Part shown: in pieces, positions 53,687 through 63,218 of the stretch
How positions within the stretch are numbered: position 1 is the first letter of the stretch
How the letters are laid out: the number at the start of each line of letters is the position of its first letter
NCBI RefSeq assembly: GCF_010671595.1
Contig: NZ_JAABOP010000001.1
Span: 1,550,001-1,614,000 of the forward strand
Direction of reading: 5' to 3'
Source of the DNA: Muriicola jejuensis
GTDB lineage: Bacteria > Bacteroidota > Bacteroidia > Flavobacteriales > Flavobacteriaceae
Length of the DNA: 64,000 nt
Notes under the pieces: model-generated
Told to the model about the DNA's origin: nothing
Database searches by the model: none
What the model saw: only the letters and a program-made list of their open reading frames with translations
Made by a program: the position numbers and the translations under genes

Positions 53687-54481
53687 TCAGTTCCAGAATC
53701 CAAGGGCAATAGCAGTAAGGCCTACGAGGAAACAGTAAATGGCAAAATACTGCAATTTGCTCCTCCTCACCAACTGTATCATCCAGGTACAGGCGGCGAG
53801 TCCTGCTATGAAAGCCGCGATAAATCCCGCACTGATCGGGATCATTTGTTCGCTGTTAAAATCTATTTCTCCGTCCATGAGGTCCATGACCATTTTTCCC
53901 AGGATAAGGGGTACGACCATCAGAAAAGAAAATCTTGTGGACTTGTTCTTATCGATCCCCAGGAGGACAGAGGTTGAAATGGTGGCCCCACTCCTCGAAA
54001 TGCCCGGCAGGATAGCGATAGCCTGAGACACCCCTATGATAAAGGCATTAAAAAAAGTCACATTCTTTTCGGTTTCCCGGGCCCTGTCGGCCAGGTAAAG
54101 CAGGAGGGCGGTAATGATTAGCATAAAACCCACCAGGACCACATTCTCCCCGAAAAGGCTCTCCAGTTCTTTCTCAAAAAATAGACCTATCAATGCGGCC
54201 GGGACCATGGAGATGACGATTTTTAAGGAAAAACGGCTCTCCTCATTCCATTTAAAACTGAACAATCCCCTCAGGATTTCCAGTACGTCCTTTCGGAAAA
54301 CGACCAATGTACTCAGGGCGGTGGCAAAATGGAGGACCACGGTAAAGAGCAGGCTGTCCTGTGGCAGGGGGTTGTCTCCCAGAATGGCTTTGCCGAGTTC
54401 CAGATGCCCGCTGGAAGAGACCGGTAGAAATTCAGTCAATCCCTGTACAATACCCAGGATGATGGCGTCTATAAGTTCCAA
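53687..54481 (-). CDS. uppP: Undecaprenyl-diphosphatase
   Basis: UppP regenerates undecaprenyl phosphate for cell-wall synthesis and confers bacitracin tolerance. The two catalytic motifs are GIVQGLTEFLPVSSSGHLELG (residues 10-30) and LPGISRSGATISTSVLLG. It has about eight membrane segments and 264 residues. It begins directly after the DUF3098 stop and 5 bases precede truB. Confidence 0.97.
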   Translation of the reverse strand: MELIDAIILGIVQGLTEFLPVSSSGHLELGKAILGDNPLPQDSLLFTVVLHFATALSTLVVFRKDVLEILRGLFSFKWNEESRFSLKIVISMVPAALIGLFFEKELESLFGENVVLVGFMLIITALLLYLADRARETEKNVTFFNAFIIGVSQAIAILPGISRSGATISTSVLLGIDKNKSTRFSFLMVVPLILGKMVMDLMDGEIDFNSEQMIPISAGFIAAFIAGLAACTWMIQLVRRSKLQYFAIYCFLVGLTAIALGFWN

Positions 54482-54745
54482 TTAATCTTTCTTATGGGGA
54501 TTCAGAAGGATAGCGTACACTTCCAGAGCCAGACCTATCAGTACCAGGGCGGGTGCAAGTTTGATCCTCCTGAAACTGTATATGTCCGTACTGAATACCT
54601 GGGGGTCGTCACTGCCTCCCCCGCTCATGAGGATAAATCCCAGGGCCATACATCCCAGGCCCAGGAACATAAAGAGGTAATTCTTCTTTTGGAAGATGAA
54701 TTCCTTGCGAGCTGCGTCGCCAGACGTTTTTTGTTTCTTACCCAT
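54482..54745 (-). CDS. DUF3098-family small membrane protein
   Basis: It has 87 residues with two membrane segments (YLFMFLGLGCMALGFILMSGG and APALVLIGLALEVYAILL) separated by SDDPQVFSTDIYSFRRIKLA. This is the DUF3098 pattern found in Bacteroidetes beside ftsX. The function is unknown; the constant location suggests envelope or division work. Confidence 0.9.
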   Translation of the reverse strand: MGKKQKTSGDAARKEFIFQKKNYLFMFLGLGCMALGFILMSGGGSDDPQVFSTDIYSFRRIKLAPALVLIGLALEVYAILLNPHKKD

Positions 54746-54755
54746 GGTCGCAAAG

Positions 54756-55634
54756 TTAATAATATAAATCGTCTGTCCTCAGATTCAGGAACCGCTGCGT
54801 GGCAAAAAAGGTGCTCAAGAGGGAAATGATCACCCCGAGGACGAACACTCCCAGGAACAAGCCTCCCAGGAACAAGGTGTCTTTGAGCAGGCCGAGTTCA
54901 GGAAAATTCACATCCATGTAATACAGAAGTCCCCCGAGAAGGATCAGGGCAAGGACAGCTCCCAGCATGCCCAGTTTCACATTGGTCCAAATAAAAGGCC
55001 TTCTGATAAAGGTCTTGGTTGCACCTACCATTTGCATGGTCTTAATGATAAACCGTTTTGAATAGATGGAAAGTCGGATGGAGCTATTGATAAGCAAAAC
55101 AGCGATAAAGGTAAACACCCCACAGGTTACGAGGATCCAAAAGGAGATGCGCTTCACATTTTCGGTCAGCAGGGCGATCAGGGGTTTGTCATAACTGACC
55201 TCTTCCACATAGCCTTTCGCAGAGATCTCCTCGGCGATCAGGGCGATCTCCTCAGGAGTTACAAACTCCGCGTTGAGTTGCACGTCGATGGAATTCTTTA
55301 ACGGATTATAACCGAGGAAGTCGATAAAATTTTCGCCTATCTCCTCACTATGCTGTTCTGCCGCCTCTTCCTTAGAGACATAGGTCGCCTTCTTGGTATA
55401 GGGGGCAAGGGCCAGGCTTTTCTGGAGCTGGTCTATCTCAACTTCTTTGGCGTTGTCCTTCAGAAAGACAGAGAGGGTGATCTGCTCCTTGAAATGATCT
55501 GCGAGTTTTTTAGTGTTCAGGACGAGAAGCCCCAGGACACCCAGGAGGAAAAGGACAAGGCTTATACTCAGGACTACAGAGAAATAGGAAGAAATTAGTT
55601 TTCTCTTCTGATATCTCTCGAAAGATGTACTCAT
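54756..55634 (-). CDS. ftsX: Cell division protein FtsX (ABC transporter permease)
   Basis: FtsX pairs with the ATPase FtsE to control peptidoglycan hydrolases at the septum. It has four membrane segments (about residues 18-40, 165-187, 215-240, 262-285) and the extracellular loop between the first two (EEAAEQHSEEIGENFIDFLGYNPLKNSIDV). The ATG at 55634 (MSTSFERYQKRKL) gives 292 residues; an upstream ATG at 55718 adds a non-family leader. ftsE is not adjacent. Confidence 0.93.
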   Translation of the reverse strand: MSTSFERYQKRKLISSYFSVVLSISLVLFLLGVLGLLVLNTKKLADHFKEQITLSVFLKDNAKEVEIDQLQKSLALAPYTKKATYVSKEEAAEQHSEEIGENFIDFLGYNPLKNSIDVQLNAEFVTPEEIALIAEEISAKGYVEEVSYDKPLIALLTENVKRISFWILVTCGVFTFIAVLLINSSIRLSIYSKRFIIKTMQMVGATKTFIRRPFIWTNVKLGMLGAVLALILLGGLLYYMDVNFPELGLLKDTLFLGGLFLGVFVLGVIISLLSTFFATQRFLNLRTDDLYY

Positions 55635-55718
55635 ACCATAGAATAATGGTGTAAAAATACTAAAGTAAAGATAACCTGCTCCGCGCAGGGGCATAATTAT
55701 CATTCTCGAGGGTGACAA

Positions 55719-57605
55719 TTACCTGATCAGGGCAAAGTGCCCCTGTTTGGTATGGTCCTCTATACGTACGGTATACCAGTAATCTCCCGAGGGCATGAGC
55801 CTGTTGTTATAACTGCCATCCCACCTCAAAGGTTCCCCTTTCGCATTCACAATCAGTTTGCCATATCGGTCGAACAGGCTGATCTCGTAGTCAGACAGGG
55901 CATCTATGCCCTGTATTTCGAAGAAGTCGTTGACCCCGTCCCCATTAGGGGTAAAAAATTTGGGAACGGCCAGATGAAAAAATTCCGTTTGCACAGCTGG
56001 GCACTCTTCGTCGCTGCGCACATAGACCGTGTACAACCCACCCGGCATATCCTCAAAAAAGGGCTCTTCCTGAAAATTGAGCCCATCGAGGGAATACTGA
56101 AAATCCCCTGTATTCACGGTCCTGATCACGATACGGTCATCTTCAGAGATGACGGTATCGATCACGGGGGCATCCACCTGAGTCAAACGAATGGTCTTTA
56201 CATTGGAACACCCTCTCGAATCCCTTACTTCAACCGTATATACCCCCTCAGAAGTGACTGAGATCGAAGAAGTGGTCTCGCCGGTGCTCCATAAATAGCT
56301 TACTGCGGAAACCCCTGCATCGAGGATGACCTCCTCATTTTCGCAAAAACGGATATCCTCATCTTCCACCTCAGGCAGGGGATAAAACTCCAGCGTCACC
56401 GCGGTCCTGCTCAGGGAGGGACAGTATGCCTGATTAGGCACGGCTTCAGCGTAATAGGTCCCGGGTACTTCGGTCGCATAGGTGATCGTATTGGAGGCCA
56501 GTAAATTCCCCCCGGAAGGGGCATCGTACCAGTCGACCCTGATCCCCGGCGGCACCCTGACGGTAAGCAGTCCGGTCTCAATATTCTCGCATATGCGGAT
56601 GTCCCCTATACTGGAAGGGGGGTTTGGAGTAGGGACAAAAACGATCTCAAAGACCTCTGAATTCACATTGCACAGGTTGTTGGAGATATTGACCAGATCC
56701 TCGGAAACGACCACCCTGTAATAGCGATCTGTGGTAATTACGGGTGTGGTATAGGTGTCCGAAGTCTCCCCCGGAATATCGGTCCAGGTAGACGCATCCG
56801 TACTTTCCTGCCATTGGTAAAAATGGCTGGTAAAGATGCTGAAATCAGGGGAAGCTGTAAGGGTAAGACTGGGAACAGGGCCATCTTCCTCACATTGGAT
56901 GATGGAGTTCCTGGTCTGTGTGTCGGTGAGCGTAACGAGGTCCCCACAGGACCTGAATACAATATCGTCTATGGCCAGGTCATTTCCACAACCTCCCCCG
57001 CTGTTGTTGATCATCTTCAGGATAACCGAGGTCTGACCCGGAAGGGAAGTAAAAAGCAGGGCGTACTGTTCCCATTCGGCCTCTGTTTTGTCCATGATGT
57101 CGCCCGTGTCTCCCGAAGCCAGTAAATTGGTGTCCGTACTGTCCCAGATCTCAAATTTTACATTGATGGGAATTCCGCTGTTGGGGCATCCCGCCCCCAT
57201 TCGCGGATGTAAATTTAATAGCCAGGACGAAAATTCATAGGAAGTATTCTCACAAAGCCCTGTTATCGACCTCCTGTAGAATTCTCCCGGCGTAAAACTG
57301 GCATTGACGATAAAGGCCTTGCCACTGACGTCATCCGGGGTATGGTCCTGTATATTGAACCAGTCGAAATAACCTGCCGTGCTGCTGGCGATAGTGTAAC
57401 TTCCATCATCGGGTGCCCCGTCTACATAGGTATAGGTGGTAGTCCCGGGTGGCAGGGCAGGACCGTTGGTGATACCTGTACCAAAATCCTCTGAGAAGAT
57501 AGGGGAACCCGAATTGCCCTGGCAAAATCCCAGCTGAGCATTGCCTGCGATAGGAATGCTGCAGAGGGCGATAAACACGGCATGGAGAAAGTACTTCTTT
57601 AACAA
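55719..57605 (-). CDS. T9SS type B cargo protein (gliding motility-associated C-terminal domain)
   Basis: This secreted surface protein of 628 residues has a signal peptide (1-23, ending IAGNA). A jelly-roll-like domain lies around 30-215, followed by two or three Ig-like repeats (about 220-540). The type B C-terminal sorting domain FFTPNGDGVNDFFEIQG ... SGDYWYTVRIEDHTKQGHFALIR (about 548-628) directs export by the type IX system. No enzymatic motif was seen. It precedes ftsX on the same strand with an 84-base gap. Confidence 0.92.
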   Translation of the reverse strand: MLKKYFLHAVFIALCSIPIAGNAQLGFCQGNSGSPIFSEDFGTGITNGPALPPGTTTYTYVDGAPDDGSYTIASSTAGYFDWFNIQDHTPDDVSGKAFIVNASFTPGEFYRRSITGLCENTSYEFSSWLLNLHPRMGAGCPNSGIPINVKFEIWDSTDTNLLASGDTGDIMDKTEAEWEQYALLFTSLPGQTSVILKMINNSGGGCGNDLAIDDIVFRSCGDLVTLTDTQTRNSIIQCEEDGPVPSLTLTASPDFSIFTSHFYQWQESTDASTWTDIPGETSDTYTTPVITTDRYYRVVVSEDLVNISNNLCNVNSEVFEIVFVPTPNPPSSIGDIRICENIETGLLTVRVPPGIRVDWYDAPSGGNLLASNTITYATEVPGTYYAEAVPNQAYCPSLSRTAVTLEFYPLPEVEDEDIRFCENEEVILDAGVSAVSYLWSTGETTSSISVTSEGVYTVEVRDSRGCSNVKTIRLTQVDAPVIDTVISEDDRIVIRTVNTGDFQYSLDGLNFQEEPFFEDMPGGLYTVYVRSDEECPAVQTEFFHLAVPKFFTPNGDGVNDFFEIQGIDALSDYEISLFDRYGKLIVNAKGEPLRWDGSYNNRLMPSGDYWYTVRIEDHTKQGHFALIR

Positions 57606-57699
57606 CTTCAGATTCCTGGTTTCGTTTACAGAATGGGAACGGTGCAGGGATTCATATTATTGTTAAGCGGATGTACTTTTCCCTTTCGGGGATTACCCC

Positions 57700-57707
57700 T
57701 ATTTTTG
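57700..57707 (+). promoter_or_regulatory. Putative -7 element of the leuS promoter
   Basis: TATTTTTG (TAnnTTTG) ends 27 bases before the leuS ATG at 57735 and supports that start over the upstream ATG at 57633. Confidence 0.55.
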
Positions 57708-57734
57708 CCGCAACAGTGTGAAAGCGATCAAAGG

Positions 57735-60569
57735 ATGAATTACGATTTCAGGAGGATTGAGGACAAGTGGCAGGAATACTGGGCCAAGAACCAGACATTT
57801 AAGGCAGAGAATCATTCAGAAAAGGAGAAATTCTATGTTCTGGACATGTTTCCCTATCCTTCCGGCGCCGGATTGCATGTAGGGCATCCCCTGGGGTACA
57901 TTGCCAGTGATATCTATGCCCGTTACAAAAGGCTCAAAGGTTTTAATGTGCTCCATCCCATGGGGTATGACTCCTTCGGACTGCCCGCAGAGCAATATGC
58001 CATACAGACGGGGCAGCATCCTGCCATAACCACTGAGACCAACATCAACAGGTACCGGGAGCAACTGGATCAGTTGGGGTTCTCATTCGACTGGAGCCGG
58101 GAAGTACGCACCTCAGATCCCTCCTACTACAAATGGACCCAATGGATCTTTATACAGTTGTTCAATTCCTGGTATGACCGGGATTCAGACAAGGCAGAAG
58201 ATATCACCCTTCTGACCGATCGGCTGAAAAAGGAAGGAAATAAAGACATCAACACGGCTTGTGACGAGGATACGCCCGAGATTACAGCCAGCGAATGGAA
58301 TGCCATGGACGAGGCGGAGCAGGAACGCTTCCTGCTGAAGTATCGCCTTACCTACCTGGCCGATACGGAGGTGAACTGGTGCCCGGCTTTGGGAACCGTA
58401 TTGGCGAATGATGAGATCGTCAATGGGGTCTCGGAAAGAGGGGGACACCCAGTGGTGCGCAAAAAAATGACCCAGTGGAGCATGAGGATCACGGCCTATG
58501 CCCAGCGTCTGCTCGACGGATTGCAGACCATTGACTGGCCACAGCCCCTGAAGGACGCACAGACCAACTGGATTGGGCGATCTGTGGGTGCATCCCTCAC
58601 CTTCTTTACCGTACCCACGGAGGAGGTCAGATCGGTGTATCCCATTGAAGTTTTTACCACAAGGCCGGATACACTTTTTGGCGTGAGTTTTATGACCCTG
58701 GCGCCGGAACATCCCCTGGTCGGAAAGATCACAACCAAGGCGCAACAACTGGAAGTAGACCGTTATGTGGAAGAATCTGCCAAGCGATCGGAGAGGGACC
58801 GCATGGCGGATGTAAAGACCATCACAGGCGTCTTCACCGGTTCTTATGTAAGACATCCGTTCACCGGTGAGGAGGTCCCTGTCTGGATTGGGGACTATGT
58901 CCTGGCCGGATATGGAACAGGGGCGGTCATGTCCGTACCTTGTGGGGACCAGCGAGACTATGACTTCGCCAGGCACTTCAACATCCCCATCCCCAATATT
59001 TTTGAAGGGGTGGATATTTCGGAAGGTGCTTTTGCAGATAAGGAGAATACGGTCATTGCCAACTCCGACTTTCTCAACGGGCTTTCCTATAAGGAAGCCT
59101 CTGCAGCCATCATAAAGGCCCTGGAAGAGAAAGGGATTGGGAAGGGAAAAGTGAATTACAGGCTGCGCGATGCGGTTTTCAGCAGACAGAGGTACTGGGG
59201 TGAACCCTTTCCTGTTTATTACGTAAACGGCATCCCGAAGATGGTCCCTGAAGAATACCTGCCGCTTACCTTACCCGAAGTGGAAAAGTACCTTCCCACG
59301 GAAACCGGGGAACCGCCCCTGGGTAATGCCACGGAATGGGCCTGGAATACCAGGACCCACCAGGTGGTTTCCAATGACCTGATCGACCATAAGGAGATGT
59401 TCCCTCTGGAGCTCAATACGATGCCTGGTTGGGCGGGTAGCTCCCAGTATTTTAATCGCTACATGGACCCTCATAATTCCGATGCGATCTTTTCAAAGGA
59501 GGCGATCTCATACTGGCAGGATGTGGACCTTTATATCGGTGGGATAGAGCATGCCACCGGGCATTTGCTGTACTCCAGATTCTGGCAGAAGTTCATGTAT
59601 GACAAGGGATGGGTGGTAAAGGATGAATACGCCAGAAAGCTGATCAACCAGGGGATGATCCTGGGCACCAGTGCCTTTGTATACCGGGAAGAAGGCACTA
59701 ATCGCTTTTTGTCGAAAAGCCTGGCCGAAGGGAAAAAAGTGGATCCCATCCATGCCGATGTCTCCCTGGTCAATGCCTCAGATGAATTGGATGTAGAGGG
59801 CTTTAAGAAATGGCGCCCGGAATTCAGTGAGGCAGAGTTTGTCCTGGACAAAGGGGTATTCCAGGTAGGAAGGGAAGTGGAAAAGATGTCAAAATCCAAG
59901 TACAATGTAGTGAACCCGGATGCGATCTGCGAGGAATACGGTGCCGATGCCCTTCGCCTCTATGAGATGTTCCTGGGGCCACTGGAACAGTCCAAGCCAT
60001 GGAATACCGCCGGGATCACGGGGGTGTATGCCTTCCTGAAAAAACTCTGGAGACTGTATCACTCCGGAGAAAAGGGGGCGTTCTTACTTTCGGAGGAAAA
60101 GCCCGGACAGGATGCGCTTAAAACCCTTCACAAGACCATCAAAAAAGTGACGGAGGATATTGAGGCCTTTTCTTTCAACACCTCCGTATCTACCTTTATG
60201 ATCTGTGTGAATGAATTATCGTCCCAGAAATGTAACGCGCGACAGATCCTGGAACCCCTCATAGTGCTGATCTCCCCCTATGCTCCCCATATCGCTGAGG
60301 AATTGTGGTCAAAAGCCGGGTATGATACGTCCGTAAGCCACGCAGAGTTCCCAGAATTCGATGAGAAATTCCTGGTGGAGGATCAGAAGGAATACCCGAT
60401 TTCCTTCAATGGAAAAATGAGGTTTACCCTTACCATGCCCCTCGATCTGAGCAGGGAAGAAATAGAAAAAAGGGTGCTGGAAGATGATAAGACAGCAGCC
60501 CAGCTAGGGGGTAAACCGCCTAGGAAGGTGATCGTGGTCCCCGGGAAGATCGTTAATATAGTATTCTGA
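57735..60569 (+). CDS. leuS: Leucyl-tRNA synthetase
   Basis: LeuS charges tRNA-Leu. The HIGH motif is in MFPYPSGAGLHVGHPLGY (about residues 40-57), the CP1 editing domain is present (FTTRPDTLFGVSFMTLAPEHPLV, and later GYGTGAVMSVPCGDQRDYDFA), and KMSKS reads EKMSKSKYNVV. The ATG at 57735 (MNYDFRRIEDKWQEYW) gives 944 residues, the family length. It is a single gene. Confidence 0.98.
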   Translation: MNYDFRRIEDKWQEYWAKNQTFKAENHSEKEKFYVLDMFPYPSGAGLHVGHPLGYIASDIYARYKRLKGFNVLHPMGYDSFGLPAEQYAIQTGQHPAITTETNINRYREQLDQLGFSFDWSREVRTSDPSYYKWTQWIFIQLFNSWYDRDSDKAEDITLLTDRLKKEGNKDINTACDEDTPEITASEWNAMDEAEQERFLLKYRLTYLADTEVNWCPALGTVLANDEIVNGVSERGGHPVVRKKMTQWSMRITAYAQRLLDGLQTIDWPQPLKDAQTNWIGRSVGASLTFFTVPTEEVRSVYPIEVFTTRPDTLFGVSFMTLAPEHPLVGKITTKAQQLEVDRYVEESAKRSERDRMADVKTITGVFTGSYVRHPFTGEEVPVWIGDYVLAGYGTGAVMSVPCGDQRDYDFARHFNIPIPNIFEGVDISEGAFADKENTVIANSDFLNGLSYKEASAAIIKALEEKGIGKGKVNYRLRDAVFSRQRYWGEPFPVYYVNGIPKMVPEEYLPLTLPEVEKYLPTETGEPPLGNATEWAWNTRTHQVVSNDLIDHKEMFPLELNTMPGWAGSSQYFNRYMDPHNSDAIFSKEAISYWQDVDLYIGGIEHATGHLLYSRFWQKFMYDKGWVVKDEYARKLINQGMILGTSAFVYREEGTNRFLSKSLAEGKKVDPIHADVSLVNASDELDVEGFKKWRPEFSEAEFVLDKGVFQVGREVEKMSKSKYNVVNPDAICEEYGADALRLYEMFLGPLEQSKPWNTAGITGVYAFLKKLWRLYHSGEKGAFLLSEEKPGQDALKTLHKTIKKVTEDIEAFSFNTSVSTFMICVNELSSQKCNARQILEPLIVLISPYAPHIAEELWSKAGYDTSVSHAEFPEFDEKFLVEDQKEYPISFNGKMRFTLTMPLDLSREEIEKRVLEDDKTAAQLGGKPPRKVIVVPGKIVNIVF

Positions 60570-60571
60570 TT

Positions 60572-60580
60572 ACCCCCCCC
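60572..60580 (+). repeat. C9 homopolymer tract after leuS
   Basis: Nine consecutive C residues lie just after the leuS stop, in non-coding sequence. Such tracts slip easily in replication and sequencing. Confidence 0.8.
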
Positions 60581-60627
60581 CTTTTAATTAAATAATAGAA
60601 TACAGAAACACAAATTATACACAATGT

Positions 60628-60649
60628 ACCCCCTATTTATTTAGGGGGT
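60628..60649. promoter_or_regulatory. Perfect inverted repeat upstream of ald
   Basis: ACCCCCTA (60628-60635) and TAGGGGGT (60642-60649) are exact reverse complements with a 6-base A/T spacer, 113 bases before ald. No T run follows, so an operator or the end of the leuS transcript unit are both possible. Confidence 0.45.
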
Positions 60650-60761
60650 CAAATTCAAAAAACATACTTTTTTGAAGTCACACCCCTGCATTTCATCGAT
60701 TTTATTTCCTTAACCTGATTTATAATGTAAAATTTGGGGAACGAACATAACAAAACAAACT

Positions 60762-61862
60762 ATGATTATCGGGGTACCCAAAGAGATCAAGAATAACGAA
60801 AGCCGTGTAGGGATGACGCCCGCGGGGGTTTTCGAACTGGTAAAGAACCACCACAAGGTGTATGTACAATCCACTGCCGGCGAAGGAAGTGGATTTTTTG
60901 ATGAGGATTATTTGGAGGCCGGAGCCACCATCCTCCAATCCATCGCCGAGGTTTACGAACGGAGCGATATGATCGTAAAGGTCAAGGAACCCATAGAGGA
61001 AGAATACGGCCTGGTAAGGCAGGGACAGGTGATCTTTACCTATTTTCACTTCGCTTCCAGTGTAACGCTTACGAGGGCCATGCTCAAGAGTGGTGCCATC
61101 TGTATAGCCTATGAAACGGTGGAAGACACAGACGGTACGCTTCCCCTCCTGACCCCTATGTCTGAAGTGGCCGGGAGGATGGCCATACAACAGGGGGCCA
61201 AATACCTTGAAAAGCCCAAAAAAGGCAGAGGTGTACTCCTCGGAGGCGTGCCCGGCGTCGCTCCGGGAAGGGTGCTTGTCCTCGGAGCAGGGGTAGTGGG
61301 CACTCAGGCTGCAAAAATGGCAGCCGGACTGGGGGCTCATGTGACCATCCTCGATATCAACATGAAGAGGCTCCGGTATATCAACGATGTGATGCCCAGC
61401 CATGTGGTGACAGAATATTCCAATGAATTCAATATCAGAAAACACATTCAGACGCATGACCTCATTATTGGGGGGGTGTTGTTAAAAGGAGCGAAAGCGC
61501 CAAATCTGATCACCCGTGACATGCTCAAGATCATGCGACCAGGAACCGTGATCGTGGACGTGGCCGTGGACCAGGGGGGTTGTGTGGAGACCACAAGGCC
61601 CACTACTCACGAAGATCCCATCTATATCATTGATGATGTCATACATTATTCCGTGGCCAATATGCCAGGGGCTGTCCCGTACACCTCTACAGTAGCGTTG
61701 ACCAACGTAACCCTCCCTTACGTGCTGGAACTGGCCAACAAAGGCTGGTACAAAGCCTGTGAAGAAGACCTCGCATTGCACAAGGGACTGAATATCATAG
61801 AGGGAGAGATCGCCTACAAAGAGATCGCCGAGACCTTTAAATGGGAGACGGTGGTTGCCTAG
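60762..61862 (+). CDS. ald: Alanine dehydrogenase
   Basis: This enzyme catalyses NAD-dependent oxidative deamination of L-alanine to pyruvate and ammonia, and the reverse. The N-terminal signature is MIIGVPKEIKNNESRVGMTPAGV, with HKVYVQSTAGEGSGF. The NAD-binding Rossmann motif is VLVLGAGVVGTQAAKMAAGLGAHVTILDIN. It has 366 residues. An Lrp/AsnC regulator lies 840 bases downstream on the other strand; Lrp-type control of ald is common but not shown here. Confidence 0.96.
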   Translation: MIIGVPKEIKNNESRVGMTPAGVFELVKNHHKVYVQSTAGEGSGFFDEDYLEAGATILQSIAEVYERSDMIVKVKEPIEEEYGLVRQGQVIFTYFHFASSVTLTRAMLKSGAICIAYETVEDTDGTLPLLTPMSEVAGRMAIQQGAKYLEKPKKGRGVLLGGVPGVAPGRVLVLGAGVVGTQAAKMAAGLGAHVTILDINMKRLRYINDVMPSHVVTEYSNEFNIRKHIQTHDLIIGGVLLKGAKAPNLITRDMLKIMRPGTVIVDVAVDQGGCVETTRPTTHEDPIYIIDDVIHYSVANMPGAVPYTSTVALTNVTLPYVLELANKGWYKACEEDLALHKGLNIIEGEIAYKEIAETFKWETVVA

Positions 61863-61887
61863 TCAGGTACATTTTGTCAGTAAAAAG

Positions 61888-61915
61888 AACCCCGCCTGAA
61901 TTGGCGGGGTTTTTG
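61888..61915 (+). terminator. Terminator of ald
   Basis: AACCCCGCC (61888-61896) and GGCGGGGTT (61903-61911) form a 9-bp stem with a TGAATT loop and a T run. Confidence 0.93.
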
Positions 61916-61953
61916 TTGAGTTATTTGTACTTTTAAATTAAATTTTGAAACCT

Positions 61954-62649
61954 ATGATGATCTATTATATACTATTGGGAGCCATCGCTTTGGTGAGCTG
62001 GCTGGTGAGCAGCAAACTGAAAAGTAAATTCAAGCACTATTCCAAGGTGCACCTGCGAAATGGGATGAGTGGGGCGGAGATCGCCGAAAAAATGCTGGCA
62101 GACCACGGGATCAGGGACGTAAAAGTGATCTCTACTCCTGGGATGCTGACAGACCATTACAATCCCGTGAACAAGACGGTGAATCTAAGTGAAGCGGTCT
62201 ACAGTCAGAGAAATGCGGCGTCAGCTGCTGTAGCCGCGCACGAGTGCGGGCATGCCGTGCAGCACGCCCAGGCTTATGAATGGCTGACCATGCGTTCCAA
62301 ACTGGTGCCCGTGGTCAGTGTAACCTCAGGGTTATCTACCTGGGTGGTCCTGGGTGGTATCATACTGGGAGCAGCTTCAGGAGCCGGACTCGGTTTATAC
62401 GTGGCCGTCGCCGGTCTCGTCATGATGGGGATGGCTACCCTGTTCAGCTTTATTACCCTGCCGGTGGAGTACGATGCCAGTAATCGGGCCCTTGCCTGGC
62501 TTAAAAGCAGGAATATGGTGACCCCCGAGGAGTACAAGGGATCTGAGGACGCCCTGAAATGGGCAGCCAGGACCTATCTCGTAGCGGCCATTGGCGCACT
62601 TGCCACCCTGGTCTATTGGGGATTCCAGGTTTTTGGAAGCAGGGATTAG
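61954..62649 (+). CDS. YugP-type membrane zinc metallopeptidase
   Basis: This integral membrane protein of about 231 residues has the zinc motif HECGHAVQH (residues about 90-98) after LSEAVYSQRNAASAAVAA. There is one membrane segment at the N-terminus and two or three after the motif. Bacterial YugP-like proteins are putative peptidases without known substrate. ATG at 61954 or the adjacent one at 61957 is the start; an upstream TTG at 61945 is less likely. Confidence 0.92.
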   Translation: MMIYYILLGAIALVSWLVSSKLKSKFKHYSKVHLRNGMSGAEIAEKMLADHGIRDVKVISTPGMLTDHYNPVNKTVNLSEAVYSQRNAASAAVAAHECGHAVQHAQAYEWLTMRSKLVPVVSVTSGLSTWVVLGGIILGAASGAGLGLYVAVAGLVMMGMATLFSFITLPVEYDASNRALAWLKSRNMVTPEEYKGSEDALKWAARTYLVAAIGALATLVYWGFQVFGSRD

Positions 62650-62666
62650 AAAACAATACATCATGT

Positions 62667-62699
62667 AAAGACCCGGGTTGCCATAAGATCCGGGTCTTT
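62667..62699. terminator. Bidirectional terminator between the metallopeptidase and Lrp genes
   Basis: AAAGACCCGG (62667-62676) and CCGGGTCTTT (62690-62699) form a 10-bp stem with T runs on both sides, serving the two convergent genes. Confidence 0.9.
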
Positions 62700-63170
62700 T
62701 TATATGGTGATCTGACGGTCGATCTGCTGGTTCAGGGAAATAAAGGTCTCCGTCCTGGATACCCCTTCGATCTGCTGAATATGCTTGTTCAGCACGTGCA
62801 TCAGGTGCTCATTGTCCTTGCACAACACCTTGATCAGAATGGACCAGTTTCCAGTGGTATAATGACATTCCAGCACTTCCGGGATCTTCTCAAGTGCCTT
62901 TACCGCGGTGGGGTTGCTCATGGCCTTATCCAGGAAGATCCCTATATAAGCCATGGTCGTATACCCCAGGATCTTGGGGTTGATGACGAATTTGGACCCG
63001 GCGATGAGCCCGGATTTTTCCAGTTTCCTCAGCCGCTGGTGTATGGCCGCTCCGGAAATACCGATATTCCTGGCGATCTCGAGGATGGGTTTCCTCGCAT
63101 CGGACATCAAATATCGAAGGATCTTTTTGTCGATCCCGTCTATTTTCACTTTATCGTTTGAAGAGGGCAT
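62700..63170 (-). CDS. Lrp/AsnC-family transcriptional regulator
   Basis: An N-terminal helix-turn-helix (IDKKILRYLMSDARKPILEIARNIGISGAAIHQRLRKLEKSGLI, about residues 12-56) is followed by the RAM ligand domain (about 75-150, YIGIFLDKAMSNPTAVKALEKIPEVLECHYTTGNWSILIKV). It has 156 residues, normal for Lrp. It probably senses an amino acid. ald and the saccharopine dehydrogenase-like gene on either side are plausible targets. Confidence 0.95.
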   Translation of the reverse strand: MPSSNDKVKIDGIDKKILRYLMSDARKPILEIARNIGISGAAIHQRLRKLEKSGLIAGSKFVINPKILGYTTMAYIGIFLDKAMSNPTAVKALEKIPEVLECHYTTGNWSILIKVLCKDNEHLMHVLNKHIQQIEGVSRTETFISLNQQIDRQITI

Positions 63171-63218
63171 GTTTTAGTTTGAAATAGGAGTTAAATATAC
63201 CATTTCCTGTTACAAAAA

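Noticed and set aside
57633-57734. Upstream extension of leuS by 34 residues
   Set aside because: LeuRS proteins begin at the MNYDFRRIE-like segment, and a promoter-like -7 element lies within the extension.
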